Assembly (NCBI GenBank): GCA_944388165.1
Contig: CALXHS010000129.1
Span: 1 to 37,725, forward strand
From: an uncultured Gemmiger sp.
GTDB taxonomy: Bacteria > Bacillota > Clostridia > Oscillospirales > Ruminococcaceae
DNA length: 37,725 nt
Direction of reading: 5' to 3'
The notes below the pieces were generated by a model, which worked only from the letters and a program-made list of their open reading frames with translations, did not search any database and was not told the origin of the DNA. A program made the translations under genes and the position numbers. Positions 15,158 through 24,323 of this stretch are shown in pieces; the stretch's first letter is position 1; the number at the start of each line of letters is the position of its first letter.

Positions 15158-16504
15158 ATGAAAAAGGCGCTTGCATTGATGCTCGCCGGTGCCCTGAGCG
15201 CCGGTCTGCTGGCCGGCTGCGGCTCCACCGGCGCGGCTTCCGGCAACACCGCCACCGGCGAAAACAGCTCCGCTGCTGCCGGCAGCGGCGATCTGACCAT
15301 GAGCTGGTGGGGTGGCGACAGCCGCCACGAAGCCTACCAGAACGCTCTGGCCGCTTTCACCGAGAAAACCGGCATGACCGTGTCCACCCACTACGGCGCC
15401 TGGTCCGGCTGGGAAGACCAGACCAGCGCCGCCCTGTATTCCGGCAACGCCGAGGACGTGATGCAGGTCAACTGGAACTGGCTGAGCCAGTACAGCGGCG
15501 ACGGCAGCAAGTTCGTGGACCTGAATGAGTACGCCGATATCATCGACCTGTCTCAGTTCCCGGAAAGCACCCTGGAAGCCTGCACCGTTGCGGGCAAGCT
15601 GCAGGCCATCCCCGTTTCCATGACCGGCCGTATCTTCTACTGGAACATGAACACCTTCAAGGAAGCCGGCCTGGAAAACTACCCCACCACCCTGGACGAG
15701 CTCTACGCCGCCGGTGAAGCCTTTAAGACCAACCTGGGCGATGAATACTATCCCCTGGCCATGGGCGAGTACGACCGTATGATTCTGATGACCTTCTATC
15801 TGGAAAGCACTTACGGCAAGCCCTGGGTCGAAGACAACACCCTGCAGTACACCGTGGAAGAGATTGCCACCGGCATCGACTTCATCCAGAGCCTGGAGGA
15901 CAACCACGTGATCCCCAGCATCCAGACCATGAATGCTGCCGGTATCGACGCCAACAACTCCATCGATAAGAGCGAGCAGTGGATCAACGGCATGTACGCC
16001 GGTATCTTTGAGTGGGATTCCGCTCCCGTCAAGTACCGCGACGCCCTGGCTGACGCTTCCGGCTTCATTGTGGGCGACGAGATCAAGTTCGGCGACAAGG
16101 CCAACGGCGGTTTCTCCAAGGTTTCCATGGGCCTGGCCATCACCGAGACCTGCCAGAACAAAGAAGCCGCTGCCGAGCTGATCAACTTCCTGCTCAACGG
16201 CGAAGGCGCTGCCATCCTGGGCTCCGAGTGCGGCATTCCCAACTCCGCTGCCGGCCTGGCTGCTGCCAGCGCCGTGGACGGCGCTGTGGAAGCTCTGGTG
16301 GAAGAAGCCAACAGCAAGGTCATGGCCTTCGTTGACTTCCAGCTGGACCCCGTGTACGAGAGCACCGACCTGAAGGCCAACCCCGGCGGCGTGTACGCTG
16401 ACGTGTTCGGCGGTTACAGCTACGGCGAGTACACCGACTCCACCAAAGCTGCCCAGGATCTGTACGACGGCGTGAGCGACGCTCTGGCCGAGCTGGGCGC
16501 CTGA
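15158..16504 (+). CDS. ABC transporter sugar-binding lipoprotein (pectin-oligosaccharide context)
   Basis: Extracellular family 1 solute-binding protein that captures oligosaccharides for import. Its 448 residues start with a lipoprotein signal (MKKALALMLAGALSAGLLAGC, lipidated at C21), then a Gly/Ala/Ser-rich tether to about 45. The mature domain begins LTMSWWGGDSRHEAYQNALAAFTEKTGM, as in carbohydrate-binding members. Aromatic residues typical of sugar sites are plentiful (WSGWEDQ, NWNWLSQY). AGGAGG lies just upstream of the ATG. Two permease genes follow, and the pectin enzymes are downstream, so oligogalacturonides or rhamnogalacturonan fragments are the likely cargo; the sequence does not give the exact ligand. 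Confidence 0.9.
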   Translation: MKKALALMLAGALSAGLLAGCGSTGAASGNTATGENSSAAAGSGDLTMSWWGGDSRHEAYQNALAAFTEKTGMTVSTHYGAWSGWEDQTSAALYSGNAEDVMQVNWNWLSQYSGDGSKFVDLNEYADIIDLSQFPESTLEACTVAGKLQAIPVSMTGRIFYWNMNTFKEAGLENYPTTLDELYAAGEAFKTNLGDEYYPLAMGEYDRMILMTFYLESTYGKPWVEDNTLQYTVEEIATGIDFIQSLEDNHVIPSIQTMNAAGIDANNSIDKSEQWINGMYAGIFEWDSAPVKYRDALADASGFIVGDEIKFGDKANGGFSKVSMGLAITETCQNKEAAAELINFLLNGEGAAILGSECGIPNSAAGLAAASAVDGAVEALVEEANSKVMAFVDFQLDPVYESTDLKANPGGVYADVFGGYSYGEYTDSTKAAQDLYDGVSDALAELGA

Positions 16505-16537
16505 TCCCCTTCCCTTTATAACCTAAGCAGCCAGCAG

Positions 16538-16585
16538 GCGCCGGTTCCCGAAATGGACAACTTACGATCGGGGACCGGCGCTTTT
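16538..16585 (+). terminator. stem-loop between binding protein and permeases
   Basis: A 12-pair stem (GCGCCGGTTCCC with GGGGACCGGCGC, one G-T pair) followed by TTTT. It may stop part of the transcripts or protect the upstream mRNA, giving more binding protein than permease. A second inverted repeat, GGTTTCTG (16594-16601) and CAGAAACC (16618-16625), lies just after it. Confidence 0.65.
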
Positions 16586-16679
16586 GCCGGGCTGGTTTCT
16601 GAACAAACTGTGAACGGCAGAAACCATCCCCGTTCCCCGGCTGTGCCGGCGCAATACATCAAGTAAGGAGGCTTTTTGG

Positions 16680-17588
16680 ATGAGCACTGCATCCGTCAAG
16701 ACCGGCCGTTCCCCGCTCAAGAAGTGGTGTGACGAAAACACCGGCCTGTTCTTCCTCATCCCCTGGATCCTGGGCTTTCTGATCTTCAAGGCATATCCCT
16801 TCGCCAGTTCCCTGTATTACAGCTTCACCAACATGAACTTTTTCCGGGGCATCAGCGAATACGGTATCATGAACTATGTGGAGATCTTCACCGAGAAGGA
16901 CACCACCACCGCGCTGCTGATCACCTTCAAGTATGCGTTCATCACGGTGCCCCTCAAGCTGATCTTCGCTCTGTTCACCGCCTACATCCTGAACTTCAAG
17001 ATCAAGTTCGTGAACTTTTTCCGCACCGTCTACTACATTCCCTCCATCCTGGGCGGCTCTGTTGCCATCGCCGTGCTGTGGCGCGCCCTGTTCCGCGACA
17101 CCGGTGTGGTCAACACCATCCTGGGTTTTGTGGGCATTCAGGGTCCTGACTGGCTGGCCGACCGCACCTGGGCGCTGTTCATCATCTGCCTGCTGCGTGT
17201 GTGGCAGTTCGGTTCCGCCATGGTGCTCTTCCTGGCCGCGCTGAAGGGTGTTTCTGTGGATCTGTATGAGGCCGCCACCATTGACGGCGCTTCCAAGACC
17301 CGCCAGTTCTTCTCCATCACCGTGCCCATGATCACCCCGGTCATCTTCTACAACCTGGTCACCCAGATCGCTCAGGCGTTCCAGGAATTCAACGGTCCGT
17401 ACATCATCACGGGCGGCGGTCCGCGCAACTCCACCACCCTGGTGGCGCTGCTGGTGTACAACTACGCCTTCAAGTCCAACGAAATGGGCATGGCCTGCGC
17501 CCTGGCCTGGGTCATGTTCGTCATCGTCATGGTGCTGACCGTGATTGCCTTCACCAGCCAGAAGCACTGGGTCTACTACGCTGACTAA
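16680..17588 (+). CDS. ABC transporter permease, sugar importer (first subunit)
   Basis: Membrane subunit of a carbohydrate ABC importer of the MalF/UgpA/YesP type. Of 302 residues, the first 20 are cytoplasmic and about six membrane segments follow, beginning FFLIPWILGFLIFKAYPF. The ATPase-contacting EAA loop is YEAATIDGASKTRQFFSITVPMI (from 196). Conserved TGGGPRNST precedes the last segments. AAGGAGG lies a few bases upstream of the ATG. It pairs with the next gene, 21 bases downstream, to form the heterodimeric channel. No ATPase gene is in the cluster. Confidence 0.92.
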   Translation: MSTASVKTGRSPLKKWCDENTGLFFLIPWILGFLIFKAYPFASSLYYSFTNMNFFRGISEYGIMNYVEIFTEKDTTTALLITFKYAFITVPLKLIFALFTAYILNFKIKFVNFFRTVYYIPSILGGSVAIAVLWRALFRDTGVVNTILGFVGIQGPDWLADRTWALFIICLLRVWQFGSAMVLFLAALKGVSVDLYEAATIDGASKTRQFFSITVPMITPVIFYNLVTQIAQAFQEFNGPYIITGGGPRNSTTLVALLVYNYAFKSNEMGMACALAWVMFVIVMVLTVIAFTSQKHWVYYAD

Positions 17589-17609
17589 GGACGAAGGAGG
17601 AACGCTAAC

Positions 17610-18476
17610 ATGACTATGAAACTTGAGACCCGTCACAAGATCGCAAAGTTCTTCCAGTACTTTGTCCTGATCGTGGTCGGCTTCGTTATGATCTATCCCC
17701 TTCTGTGGATGGTGGGCGCCACCTTCAAGAGCAATGCCGAGATCTTTACCGGCATCGGCTTTATTCCCAAGAACCCCACCCTGGAAGGCTACGCGGCTGC
17801 TGTTACCCAGAACTACGGCGGCGACATCAACATCTGGCGCGCATTTCTGAACACCTACAGCTACGTGCTGCCCAAGGTCATCTTCACGGTGATCTCCTCG
17901 GTCATTGCTGCTTACGGTTTCAGCCGCTTCAAGTTCAAGGGCCGCGACATCCTGTTCAGCATCATGATTTCCACCCTGTTCCTGCCTCAGGTGGTTCTGA
18001 ACGTGCCCCAGTACCTGATGTACAACACCTTCGGCTGGATCAACAGCCCCTTCTATCTGCCCCTGTGGGTACCCACCCTGTTTGCCACCGAGACCTACTT
18101 TGTCTATCAGCTGGTGCAGTTCATGCGCAGCATCCCCCACGACCTGGACGAAGCCGCTTCCATTGACGGCTGCGGCCCCGTGAAGATCCTGTACAAGATC
18201 ATCTGCCCCATGCTCTCCCCCTCTCTGGTGGCCTGCGGCCTGTTCCAGTTCATGTGGAGCTGCAACGACTTCATGGGTCCCCTGCTTTACGTCACCACCC
18301 CCACCAAGTACCCCATGTCCATCTTCGTCAAGCTGTCCATGGACGGCGACGCCGGTTTCAACTGGAACCGCATTCTGGCTCTGTCCCTGATCTCCATTAT
18401 CCCGCAGCTGGTCGTGTTCTTCTGCGCACAGGACGCTTTCATCGACGGCATCGCCGCCGGCAGCGTCAAGGGCTAA
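17610..18476 (+). CDS. ABC transporter permease, sugar importer (second subunit)
   Basis: Partner permease of the MalG/UgpE/YesQ type, 288 residues with about six membrane segments. The first (YFVLIVVGFVMIYPLLWMV) is followed by the long extracytoplasmic loop usual for this subunit. The EAA loop is DEAASIDGCGPVKILYKIICPML (from 180). AGGAGG lies 9 bases before the ATG. It ends the importer operon at a strong terminator. As in other family 1 oligosaccharide importers of Firmicutes, the ATPase is probably a shared MsmX-type protein encoded elsewhere. Confidence 0.92.
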   Translation: MTMKLETRHKIAKFFQYFVLIVVGFVMIYPLLWMVGATFKSNAEIFTGIGFIPKNPTLEGYAAAVTQNYGGDINIWRAFLNTYSYVLPKVIFTVISSVIAAYGFSRFKFKGRDILFSIMISTLFLPQVVLNVPQYLMYNTFGWINSPFYLPLWVPTLFATETYFVYQLVQFMRSIPHDLDEAASIDGCGPVKILYKIICPMLSPSLVACGLFQFMWSCNDFMGPLLYVTTPTKYPMSIFVKLSMDGDAGFNWNRILALSLISIIPQLVVFFCAQDAFIDGIAAGSVKG

Positions 18477-18514
18477 GACCTTTATAAAAATCGCTCCATA
18501 CGATTGGATGCAGG

Positions 18515-18559
18515 CTGCCCCGTACCGCTTGAAAAAGGGGTACGGGGCAGTTTATTTTT
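18515..18559 (+). terminator. intrinsic terminator of the importer operon
   Basis: CTGCCCCGTACC pairs perfectly with GGTACGGGGCAG and is followed by TTTATTTTT. Confidence 0.88.
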
Positions 18560-18587
18560 GAAATCTACGCATTTTTGCGATACAATA

Positions 18588-18626
18588 TAAAAAGGACGCC
18601 GCACAGCCAAAAAGCCGGCGGCGTAC
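18588..18626 (-). terminator. intrinsic terminator of the AraC-type regulator
   Basis: On the minus strand ACGCCGC...GCGGCGT encloses a short loop with a T run and is followed by CCTTTTTATATT. It lies 17 bases after the regulator's stop codon. Confidence 0.65.
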
Positions 18627-18642
18627 CACAGGAAAGAAACAG

Positions 18643-19509
18643 TCAGTTTCCTTTATTGATGCGTTTGTAGTACTGGCGGTACTGCTGGGGCGAAAGCCCG
18701 GTGGCATCCTTGAACACACGGCGGAAGTGAGCGCTGGTCATGAACCCGGCTTTCTCCGCCACGGTGGAGATGCTGTCGTTGGTTTTTTCGATCAGACTCT
18801 GGGCCGCCTTGATGCGCACGCCGTTGATGTACTCGATCAGGCTGAGGTTGATGGTCTTCTTGAACAGCCGGCTCAGGTAGTACGGACTGATATAGAACTG
18901 ACTGGCAATGCCGGTCAGGGTCAGCTTTTCGGCATAGTGTTCCGCAATGTAGCTCTGGATCTGATCCACAATGCGGTTGGTCACCCGGCCGTTATCCCCG
19001 CCCAGTTCCTTCTGGGTCTCGCACATTTTCTGCAGCTGCAGAAGAAGGGTCGCCAGGAGCATTTTCCGTGCGGCGTGGCTTTCGGGGTCATCGCCCTGAA
19101 TGGCGATCATCTGCTGCAGCACCGAGTACACATAGTTCTGCTGCTTGACGGTGATGTTGCTCAGAAGATGGTTTTCTTCCCTGCCCAGAAAGCTGAAGAA
19201 ATCCAGTTCCGGAAAAGCGTCCACGATCTCCTGCAGATACTCCGCGCTGAAATTGCAGACGATGCGGCTGGAAGGGCCTTCCCCTACCGCTCCCGTCTTG
19301 TGGATCTGGTTTTCCCCGATCATGATCACGCTGCCGGCATTCACAATGTAGGCGGCGTCCTCGATGAAATAGCGGCGGGTGCCTTCCACTTCATAGTAGA
19401 TCTCATACTTGTGGTGGGTATGGAAGGTGGACATTTCATAGTTGCTTTCATAATCCACATACTCGATGAAGAAATCCACATGAGGAGAATAGGTATATTC
19501 GCGCACCAC
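18643..19509 (-). CDS. AraC-family transcriptional regulator of the pectin locus
   Basis: Probable sugar-responsive regulator. The N-terminal half is an AraC-type cupin: MSTFHTHHKYEIYYEVEGTRRYFIEDAAYIVNAGSVIMIGENQIHK. The C-terminal half has two helix-turn-helices of the AraC/XylS class: LTLTGIASQFYISPYYLSRLFKKTINLSLIEYINGVRIKAAQSLIEKTNDSISTVAEKAGF and then SAHFRRVFKDATGLSPQQYR. The GTG near 19509 is preferred since AAGGAG lies about 10 bases upstream; an ATG at 19578 would start inside the promoter. It is divergent from the GH28 gene and convergent with the importer operon, so it most likely controls both. The effector is unknown. Confidence 0.88.
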   Translation of the reverse strand: MVREYTYSPHVDFFIEYVDYESNYEMSTFHTHHKYEIYYEVEGTRRYFIEDAAYIVNAGSVIMIGENQIHKTGAVGEGPSSRIVCNFSAEYLQEIVDAFPELDFFSFLGREENHLLSNITVKQQNYVYSVLQQMIAIQGDDPESHAARKMLLATLLLQLQKMCETQKELGGDNGRVTNRIVDQIQSYIAEHYAEKLTLTGIASQFYISPYYLSRLFKKTINLSLIEYINGVRIKAAQSLIEKTNDSISTVAEKAGFMTSAHFRRVFKDATGLSPQQYRQYYKRINKGN

Positions 19510-19568
19510 AATCACTTCTCTCCTTACTTCCTGCCGCCTGAACGCGGCCCGATTTTGTCTTTTAATAA

Positions 19569-19597
19569 AGAATAGCACAAATTTTGCTGCTTTGCAA
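19569..19597 (-). promoter_or_regulatory. promoter of the AraC-type regulator
   Basis: On the minus strand TTGCAA (19597-19592), a 17-base spacer and TATTCT (19574-19569). The -35 overlaps a TTTGCAAAC element (19591-19599) that also occurs before the importer operon. The whole lies in the 116-base gap shared with the divergent GH28 operon. Confidence 0.65.
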
Positions 19598-19625
19598 ACC
19601 CTTTTTTGAACGGGAGGTTCCTCAC

Positions 19626-21179
19626 ATGCAGATCACACTTCTTCGCTCCATGACCCGCAGCGCGGTGTTTGAGCTGTCCAGCCAAAGCTGCTATTATGCC
19701 CCTGCACCGTTTGCCGTCCTGCTGGACGGACAGCCGATACAAAAGGACTGCCGCACCAATGTGTTTTCCCTGTTCGGGCTGGAACCGGACCACGAATACA
19801 CAGTAGCCGTACAGACCGGCGCAGAGACAGCCGAACTGGTGTTCTGCACGCAGAAGGAGACCGCTTTTGTGGATGCGTCCCGCTATGGTCTGACCGGCGA
19901 CGGCATCACCGATGACACCGCCAAGCTGCAGGCTGCCATCGCCACCTGCCCGCCGGGCGGCACCGTCTATGTGCCTGCCGGTACCTACCGCACCCAAAGC
20001 CTGTTCCTGCGCAGCCAGATCACCCTGTACCTGGAAAAAGGCTGCACCCTGCTGGGCGGCACCGACCGCAGCCAGTATCCCATCCTGCCCGGCGTTCTGC
20101 CCTGCTGCGACGAAGTCCACGAGCACTACCTGGGCACCTGGGAGGGCAATCCTCTGGACTGCTTTGCCGGGCTCATCAACATCATCAACGCCGAGGATGT
20201 GGTCATCACCGGTGAAGGCACCATCAACGCCAACGCCGATGCCGGCGACTGGTACGAAAACGTGCGGGTGCGCCGGGGTGCCTGGCGTCCGCGTCTGTTC
20301 TTCACCAGCCACGCCAAGAACGTGGTGCTCCACGGCGTGAAGGTACGCAACAGCTATTCCTGGACCATCCATCCCACCTACTCCGAGAATCTGGATATCC
20401 TGAACATCGACATTCTCAACCGGGCCGACAGCCCCAACACCGACGGCATCGACCCCGAAGCCTGCAAGAACGTGAACATCATCGGCAACAACGTTCATGT
20501 GGGCGACGACTGCATCGCCCTGAAGAGCGGCAAGGTGTTCATGGGCATGCGGCTGGGTATCCCCTGCGAGAACATCGTCATCCGCAACTGCCTTTTGGAC
20601 CGGGGCCACGGCGGCGTGGTCATCGGCAGTGAGATGAGCGGCGGCGTGAAGAACGTGCATGTGGTTCAGTGCCTGATGAACCAGACCGACCGGGGCTTCC
20701 GCCTCAAGACCCGCCGGGGCCGGGGCAAAAACGCCATCATTGACGGACTGGTGTTCCGGGACATTGAGATGAAGGGCGTACTGAGCCCCTTCGTCATCAA
20801 TATGTTCTATTTCTGCGACCCGGACGGTAAGACCGACTACGTACAGACTCACGAGGCTTTGCCGGTGGACGAGATGACCCCGCGCCTGGGCAGCTTTGTG
20901 CTGGAAAACGTCACCGCCACCAACGCCGAGTACGCGGGCTGCTGGTTCAGCGGACTGCCGGAACAGCCCATTGAAAGCGTGGAGATGCGCAATGTGAGCA
21001 TCTCCTTTGCCCCCAACGCAGGACGCGGCCAGGCGGCCATGATGTGCAACGCCGAACCTTGCAGCAAACTGGCCATCTGGGCCGAAAATGTGCGCCGCAT
21101 CCGCCTGCACAATGTGCAGATCACCGGCTACGAAGGTGAACGCCTGCAGTTGCTCCATGTGGGCGAACTGACCGAAGAC
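19626..21179 (+). CDS. glycoside hydrolase family 28 (polygalacturonase-like)
   Basis: Hydrolyses galacturonic-acid linkages of pectin fragments. After a beta-sandwich-like N-terminal part (about 1-90), the right-handed beta-helix carries all GH28 motifs in order: NTDGID (272-276 region), GDDCIALKSG (294-302), GHGGVVIGSE (327-336) and RLK (359-361), with the three catalytic aspartates present. There is no signal peptide. The ATG at 19626 follows GGGAGG at 8 bases. The N-terminal module and cytoplasmic location fit exo-acting enzymes that trim imported oligogalacturonides. It leads an operon with GH105, a TIM-barrel protein and a pectinesterase. Rhamnogalacturonan-directed activity cannot be excluded. 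Confidence 0.92.
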
Positions 21180-21205
21180 TGAACCAATACAAGGAGGAAA
21201 CGACC

Positions 21206-22363
21206 ATGACCCACCAAGAGATCCTGGATACCCTGGGCAAATATGTGGATTACCTGATCGAAGGCAGCACCGCCGCAGCCCCCCTGTGGAACATCGAAAT
21301 GGTGCGCAGCGGCAAGCCCAACAAGTGGAATTACATCGACGGCTGCATGATCACTGCCTGCCTGAGCCTGTACAAGACCACCGGGGACGAAAAGTTCCTG
21401 AAGTTCTCCAAGAAGTTCCTGGACTATTTCGTCAAGGACGGCGGCGTGATCGAGACGTACAGCGTGGAAGAATACAACCTGGACAACATCAACCAGGGCA
21501 AGAACCTGTTCACCTTGTATGACCTGACCGGCAAGCAGCGTTACCGGGACGCCATCGAGACCATCCGCAGCCAGCTAGCCACCCATCCCCGCACCAAGGA
21601 AGGCAACTTCTGGCACAAGAAGATCTACCCCTGGCAGGTATGGCTGGACGGCACCTACATGGCGCAGCCCTTCTATATGGAATATGAGACCCGCTACAAC
21701 AGCATGAAGGGCTGCCTGGACAGCTACCATCAGTTCATGAACGTGAAGAAGTACATGAAGGACCCGGTCACCGGGCTTTACTATCACGGGTACGACGAGA
21801 GCCGCCAGATGTACTGGGCCAACCCCGAAACCGGCTGCAGCGCCAATTTCTGGCTGCGGGCCATGGGCTGGTTCCTGGTGGCCATGGTGGATGTGCTGGA
21901 ACGTATGGACGAGCAGCTGTACTATGAGTACCGCTCCATTATGGCCATGCTGAAAGAGGCTGTCGAAGCCATGCTGCCCTTCCAGGACCCGGAGACCGGT
22001 ATGTTCTGGCAGGTCATTGACAAGGCGGGCGTGCCCGGCAACTACCTGGAAGCCTCTGGCACCGCCCTGTTTGCCTATGCGGTGCTCAAGGGCGTGCGCC
22101 TGGGGTATCTGCCCAAACGGTTTGCCGCTTACGGCGAAAATGCCTTCTACGGCACCTGCGACAAGTATCTGGGTGTGAGCGCCGACGGCAAACTGCAGCT
22201 TTCGGGCATCTGCCTGGTGGCCGGTCTGGGCGGCGCCACCCGCCGGGACGGCAGCCTGGAATACTATTTCAGCGAACCGGTAGTGGAGAACGACGCCAAG
22301 GGCGTAGGTCCCCTGCTGCTGGCCTATACCGAAATCCTTGCCGCTCAGAAATCCGGCAAGTGA
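21206..22363 (+). CDS. glycoside hydrolase family 105 (unsaturated uronyl hydrolase)
   Basis: Removes the 4,5-unsaturated galacturonyl residue that pectate or rhamnogalacturonan lyases leave at the non-reducing end. The 385-residue (alpha/alpha)6 barrel has NLDNINQGKN with Asp93 and WQVWLDGTYMAQPF with Asp148. Their 55-residue spacing equals that of the catalytic Asp88 and Asp143 of Bacillus YteR. The later CSANFWLRAMGWFLVAMVDVLE and YLEASGTALFAYAV are typical. There is no signal peptide, so it acts in the cytoplasm on imported oligomers. AGGAGG precedes the ATG, 24 bases after the GH28 gene. The preferred backbone (RG-I or homogalacturonan) is open. Confidence 0.92.
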   Translation: MTHQEILDTLGKYVDYLIEGSTAAAPLWNIEMVRSGKPNKWNYIDGCMITACLSLYKTTGDEKFLKFSKKFLDYFVKDGGVIETYSVEEYNLDNINQGKNLFTLYDLTGKQRYRDAIETIRSQLATHPRTKEGNFWHKKIYPWQVWLDGTYMAQPFYMEYETRYNSMKGCLDSYHQFMNVKKYMKDPVTGLYYHGYDESRQMYWANPETGCSANFWLRAMGWFLVAMVDVLERMDEQLYYEYRSIMAMLKEAVEAMLPFQDPETGMFWQVIDKAGVPGNYLEASGTALFAYAVLKGVRLGYLPKRFAAYGENAFYGTCDKYLGVSADGKLQLSGICLVAGLGGATRRDGSLEYYFSEPVVENDAKGVGPLLLAYTEILAAQKSGK

Positions 22364-22399
22364 TCGTGTTGCATCCCTTTCCGCAAGGAGGATCTGCTT

Positions 22400-23233
22400 A
22401 TGGCAAACTTTATTCTGGGTGCACGGCTGCATGACTACGGCCGCGGTACTCCCGACGAACTGTTCGGAAAGGTATCGGCGGACGGTTTTGCCGCCGTACA
22501 GCTGGCTTTCAAGAAATGCATCGCCAACGTGAAAAGCTACGCTGACGTTACCCCGCAGCTGGTGGCAGACACAGTGGAAGCCGGGCGCAAGCATAACATT
22601 TGGGTGGCGGTTCTGGGCACCTATGTGGAACTGGCCCTGGACGATGAAGCCCGCCGCACCGCCAACGCCGCCGACTTCAAGAGCCAGCTGGCCGTCTGCA
22701 AGGCGTTGGGGGCGGGATGCATCGGTACCGAGACCACCAACATGGCCCTGCAGCCCGCTGGCACCACCCGGGAGCGGGCCCAGTACCTGCTGTGCAAGAG
22801 CCTGGAGACCATTCTGCCTGAGGCGGAACGCCTGGGTGTAACGGTGGGCATTGAGCCGGTGAGCTACCACAGCATGAACACCCCCGAAGCCACCCGCCGC
22901 ATTCTGGACACCATGGCCAGCCCCGCTCTGAAGGTCATCTTCGACGCGGGCAATCTGCTCACCGCCGACGCGGTGGACCGGCAGGACGATCTGTGGGACC
23001 GGGTAGGCGCTCTTCTGGGTGACCGCATCGTGGCGGTGCATTTCAAGGGCGAGACTTTCGCCCCCGACGGGTCTCCCCGCTCGGCCAGTCTGGAGGATTC
23101 CGTCATCGACTTTGCCAGTGCCTTCCGCATGCTGCGCACCTTGCCCCAGACCTTGCCCGTCCTGCGGGAGGAAGCCGTGCCGGAGCGTGCCGCCAGCGAT
23201 ATCGCCCTGATTCGCAGCCATTTCGAGGGATGA
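22400..23233 (+). CDS. TIM-barrel sugar isomerase/epimerase-like protein
   Basis: Member of the xylose-isomerase-like TIM-barrel superfamily (AP endonuclease 2 family). Its 277 residues show the usual four metal ligands in order: Glu in GIEPVSYHS, Asp in VIFDAGN, His in VAVHFKGE and Glu in LREEAVPE. No signal peptide. AAGGAGG lies upstream of the ATG, and the stop codon overlaps the pectinesterase start (ATGA). Because it is locked between GH105 and CE8, it probably interconverts a released sugar or sugar acid such as an unsaturated uronate, galacturonate/tagaturonate or rhamnose. The family is too broad to name the substrate. Confidence 0.75.
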   Translation: MANFILGARLHDYGRGTPDELFGKVSADGFAAVQLAFKKCIANVKSYADVTPQLVADTVEAGRKHNIWVAVLGTYVELALDDEARRTANAADFKSQLAVCKALGAGCIGTETTNMALQPAGTTRERAQYLLCKSLETILPEAERLGVTVGIEPVSYHSMNTPEATRRILDTMASPALKVIFDAGNLLTADAVDRQDDLWDRVGALLGDRIVAVHFKGETFAPDGSPRSASLEDSVIDFASAFRMLRTLPQTLPVLREEAVPERAASDIALIRSHFEG

Positions 23234-24213
23234 ACGTCATGAACGAAAACACACGCAAGATCGTCACAATCTGTGCCGACGGCACCGGTGAGTATACAAC
23301 CCTCTCCGCTGCGGCAGCCGCCCAGGCCCCTGCCTTGCCTGTTCAGTTCGTAATGGGGCCGGGGGTGTACCACGAACGGCCTTTTCTGGAACTGGCAGAC
23401 TACGTCATTACCGGAGCGGGCACGGGAAAAACAGTTATTTCCGCCGGAGTTGGCGGTTTCGATCCCTGGCCAGGAGAAGCCAAGACCGGGACATTCCGCA
23501 GCTGGACGGCATTCCTGGGCGGCGGCAGTGCCAGGGTGGAGCATCTGACCATTGAGAACACCGCTGGTGACGGTGCCAAAGCGGGACAGGCGCTGGCCGT
23601 CTATGCCGACGCCGCCCGGGTCTGCATGGTAGACGTGGCCCTGCACGGTAACCAGGATACCCTGTTCACCGCCCCCCTGCCCCTGACCGAACGGGAGCCC
23701 AACGGATTCCGGGGGCCACGGGAGAACGCGCCCCGTCTGGACACCCGGCAGTATTACCGGGACTGCACCATCAGCGGCAACATCGATTTCATTTTCGGCG
23801 GCGCCAATGCAGTGTTCGACCATTGCCATATCGTGCCCTTGGCTCACAAAAGCCGCGTCAGCTATATCACCGCCGCCAACACGCCACAGGGCAAGCCGGG
23901 GTATCTGTTTGCCCACTGCACCGTGAGCGGCGCCTGCCCGTCAGGCAGCGTATACCTGGGCCGCCCCTGGCGGGCTTATGCCCGGGTGTTCTGGCTGGAT
24001 TGCGAACTGAGCGATGAGATCCATCCCGGCGGCTGGGACAATTGGAACGATCCCGGCAATGAACACACCGTTCATTTTGGAGAGAGCGGCTCCACCGGCC
24101 CCGGCGCCCCTGTTTCCGGCCGGGCTTTCGGTACGGTGAACGACTCTGGCGAAACCGCCGCCATGCACCGCATGCTGGCTGAATTCCGACAGGATTTCGG
24201 CTTTGCAGAATAA
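23230..24213 (+). CDS. pectinesterase (carbohydrate esterase family 8)
   Basis: Removes methyl esters from galacturonate residues, making them accessible to GH28 or lyases. The 327-residue beta-helix has the CE8 motifs GNQDTL (140-145; Gln142 and Asp143), GNIDFIFG (183-190; Asp186) and LGRPW (243-247; Arg245 and Trp247), so the catalytic residues are intact. There is no signal peptide or lipobox, unlike plant-attack pectinesterases, so the enzyme should act in the cytoplasm on imported methylated oligomers. The first ATG overlaps the previous stop; a second ATG at 23239 is also possible. It is the last gene of the operon. Confidence 0.93.
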   Translation: MNVMNENTRKIVTICADGTGEYTTLSAAAAAQAPALPVQFVMGPGVYHERPFLELADYVITGAGTGKTVISAGVGGFDPWPGEAKTGTFRSWTAFLGGGSARVEHLTIENTAGDGAKAGQALAVYADAARVCMVDVALHGNQDTLFTAPLPLTEREPNGFRGPRENAPRLDTRQYYRDCTISGNIDFIFGGANAVFDHCHIVPLAHKSRVSYITAANTPQGKPGYLFAHCTVSGACPSGSVYLGRPWRAYARVFWLDCELSDEIHPGGWDNWNDPGNEHTVHFGESGSTGPGAPVSGRAFGTVNDSGETAAMHRMLAEFRQDFGFAE

Positions 24214-24233
24214 AATCATCCCAACCAACAGGA

Positions 24234-24270
24234 AGACGCCGGACCCGCTTGTATGGGTCCGGCGTCTTTC
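24234..24270 (+). terminator. intrinsic terminator of the pectin enzyme operon
   Basis: AGACGCCGGACCC pairs perfectly (13 pairs) with GGGTCCGGCGTCT and is followed by TTTC. Confidence 0.85.
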
Positions 24271-24323
24271 GATGTTTGTTACCTTATATATATGTAAGAA
24301 ACAGGCTGTCCAACCGCAGCCAA

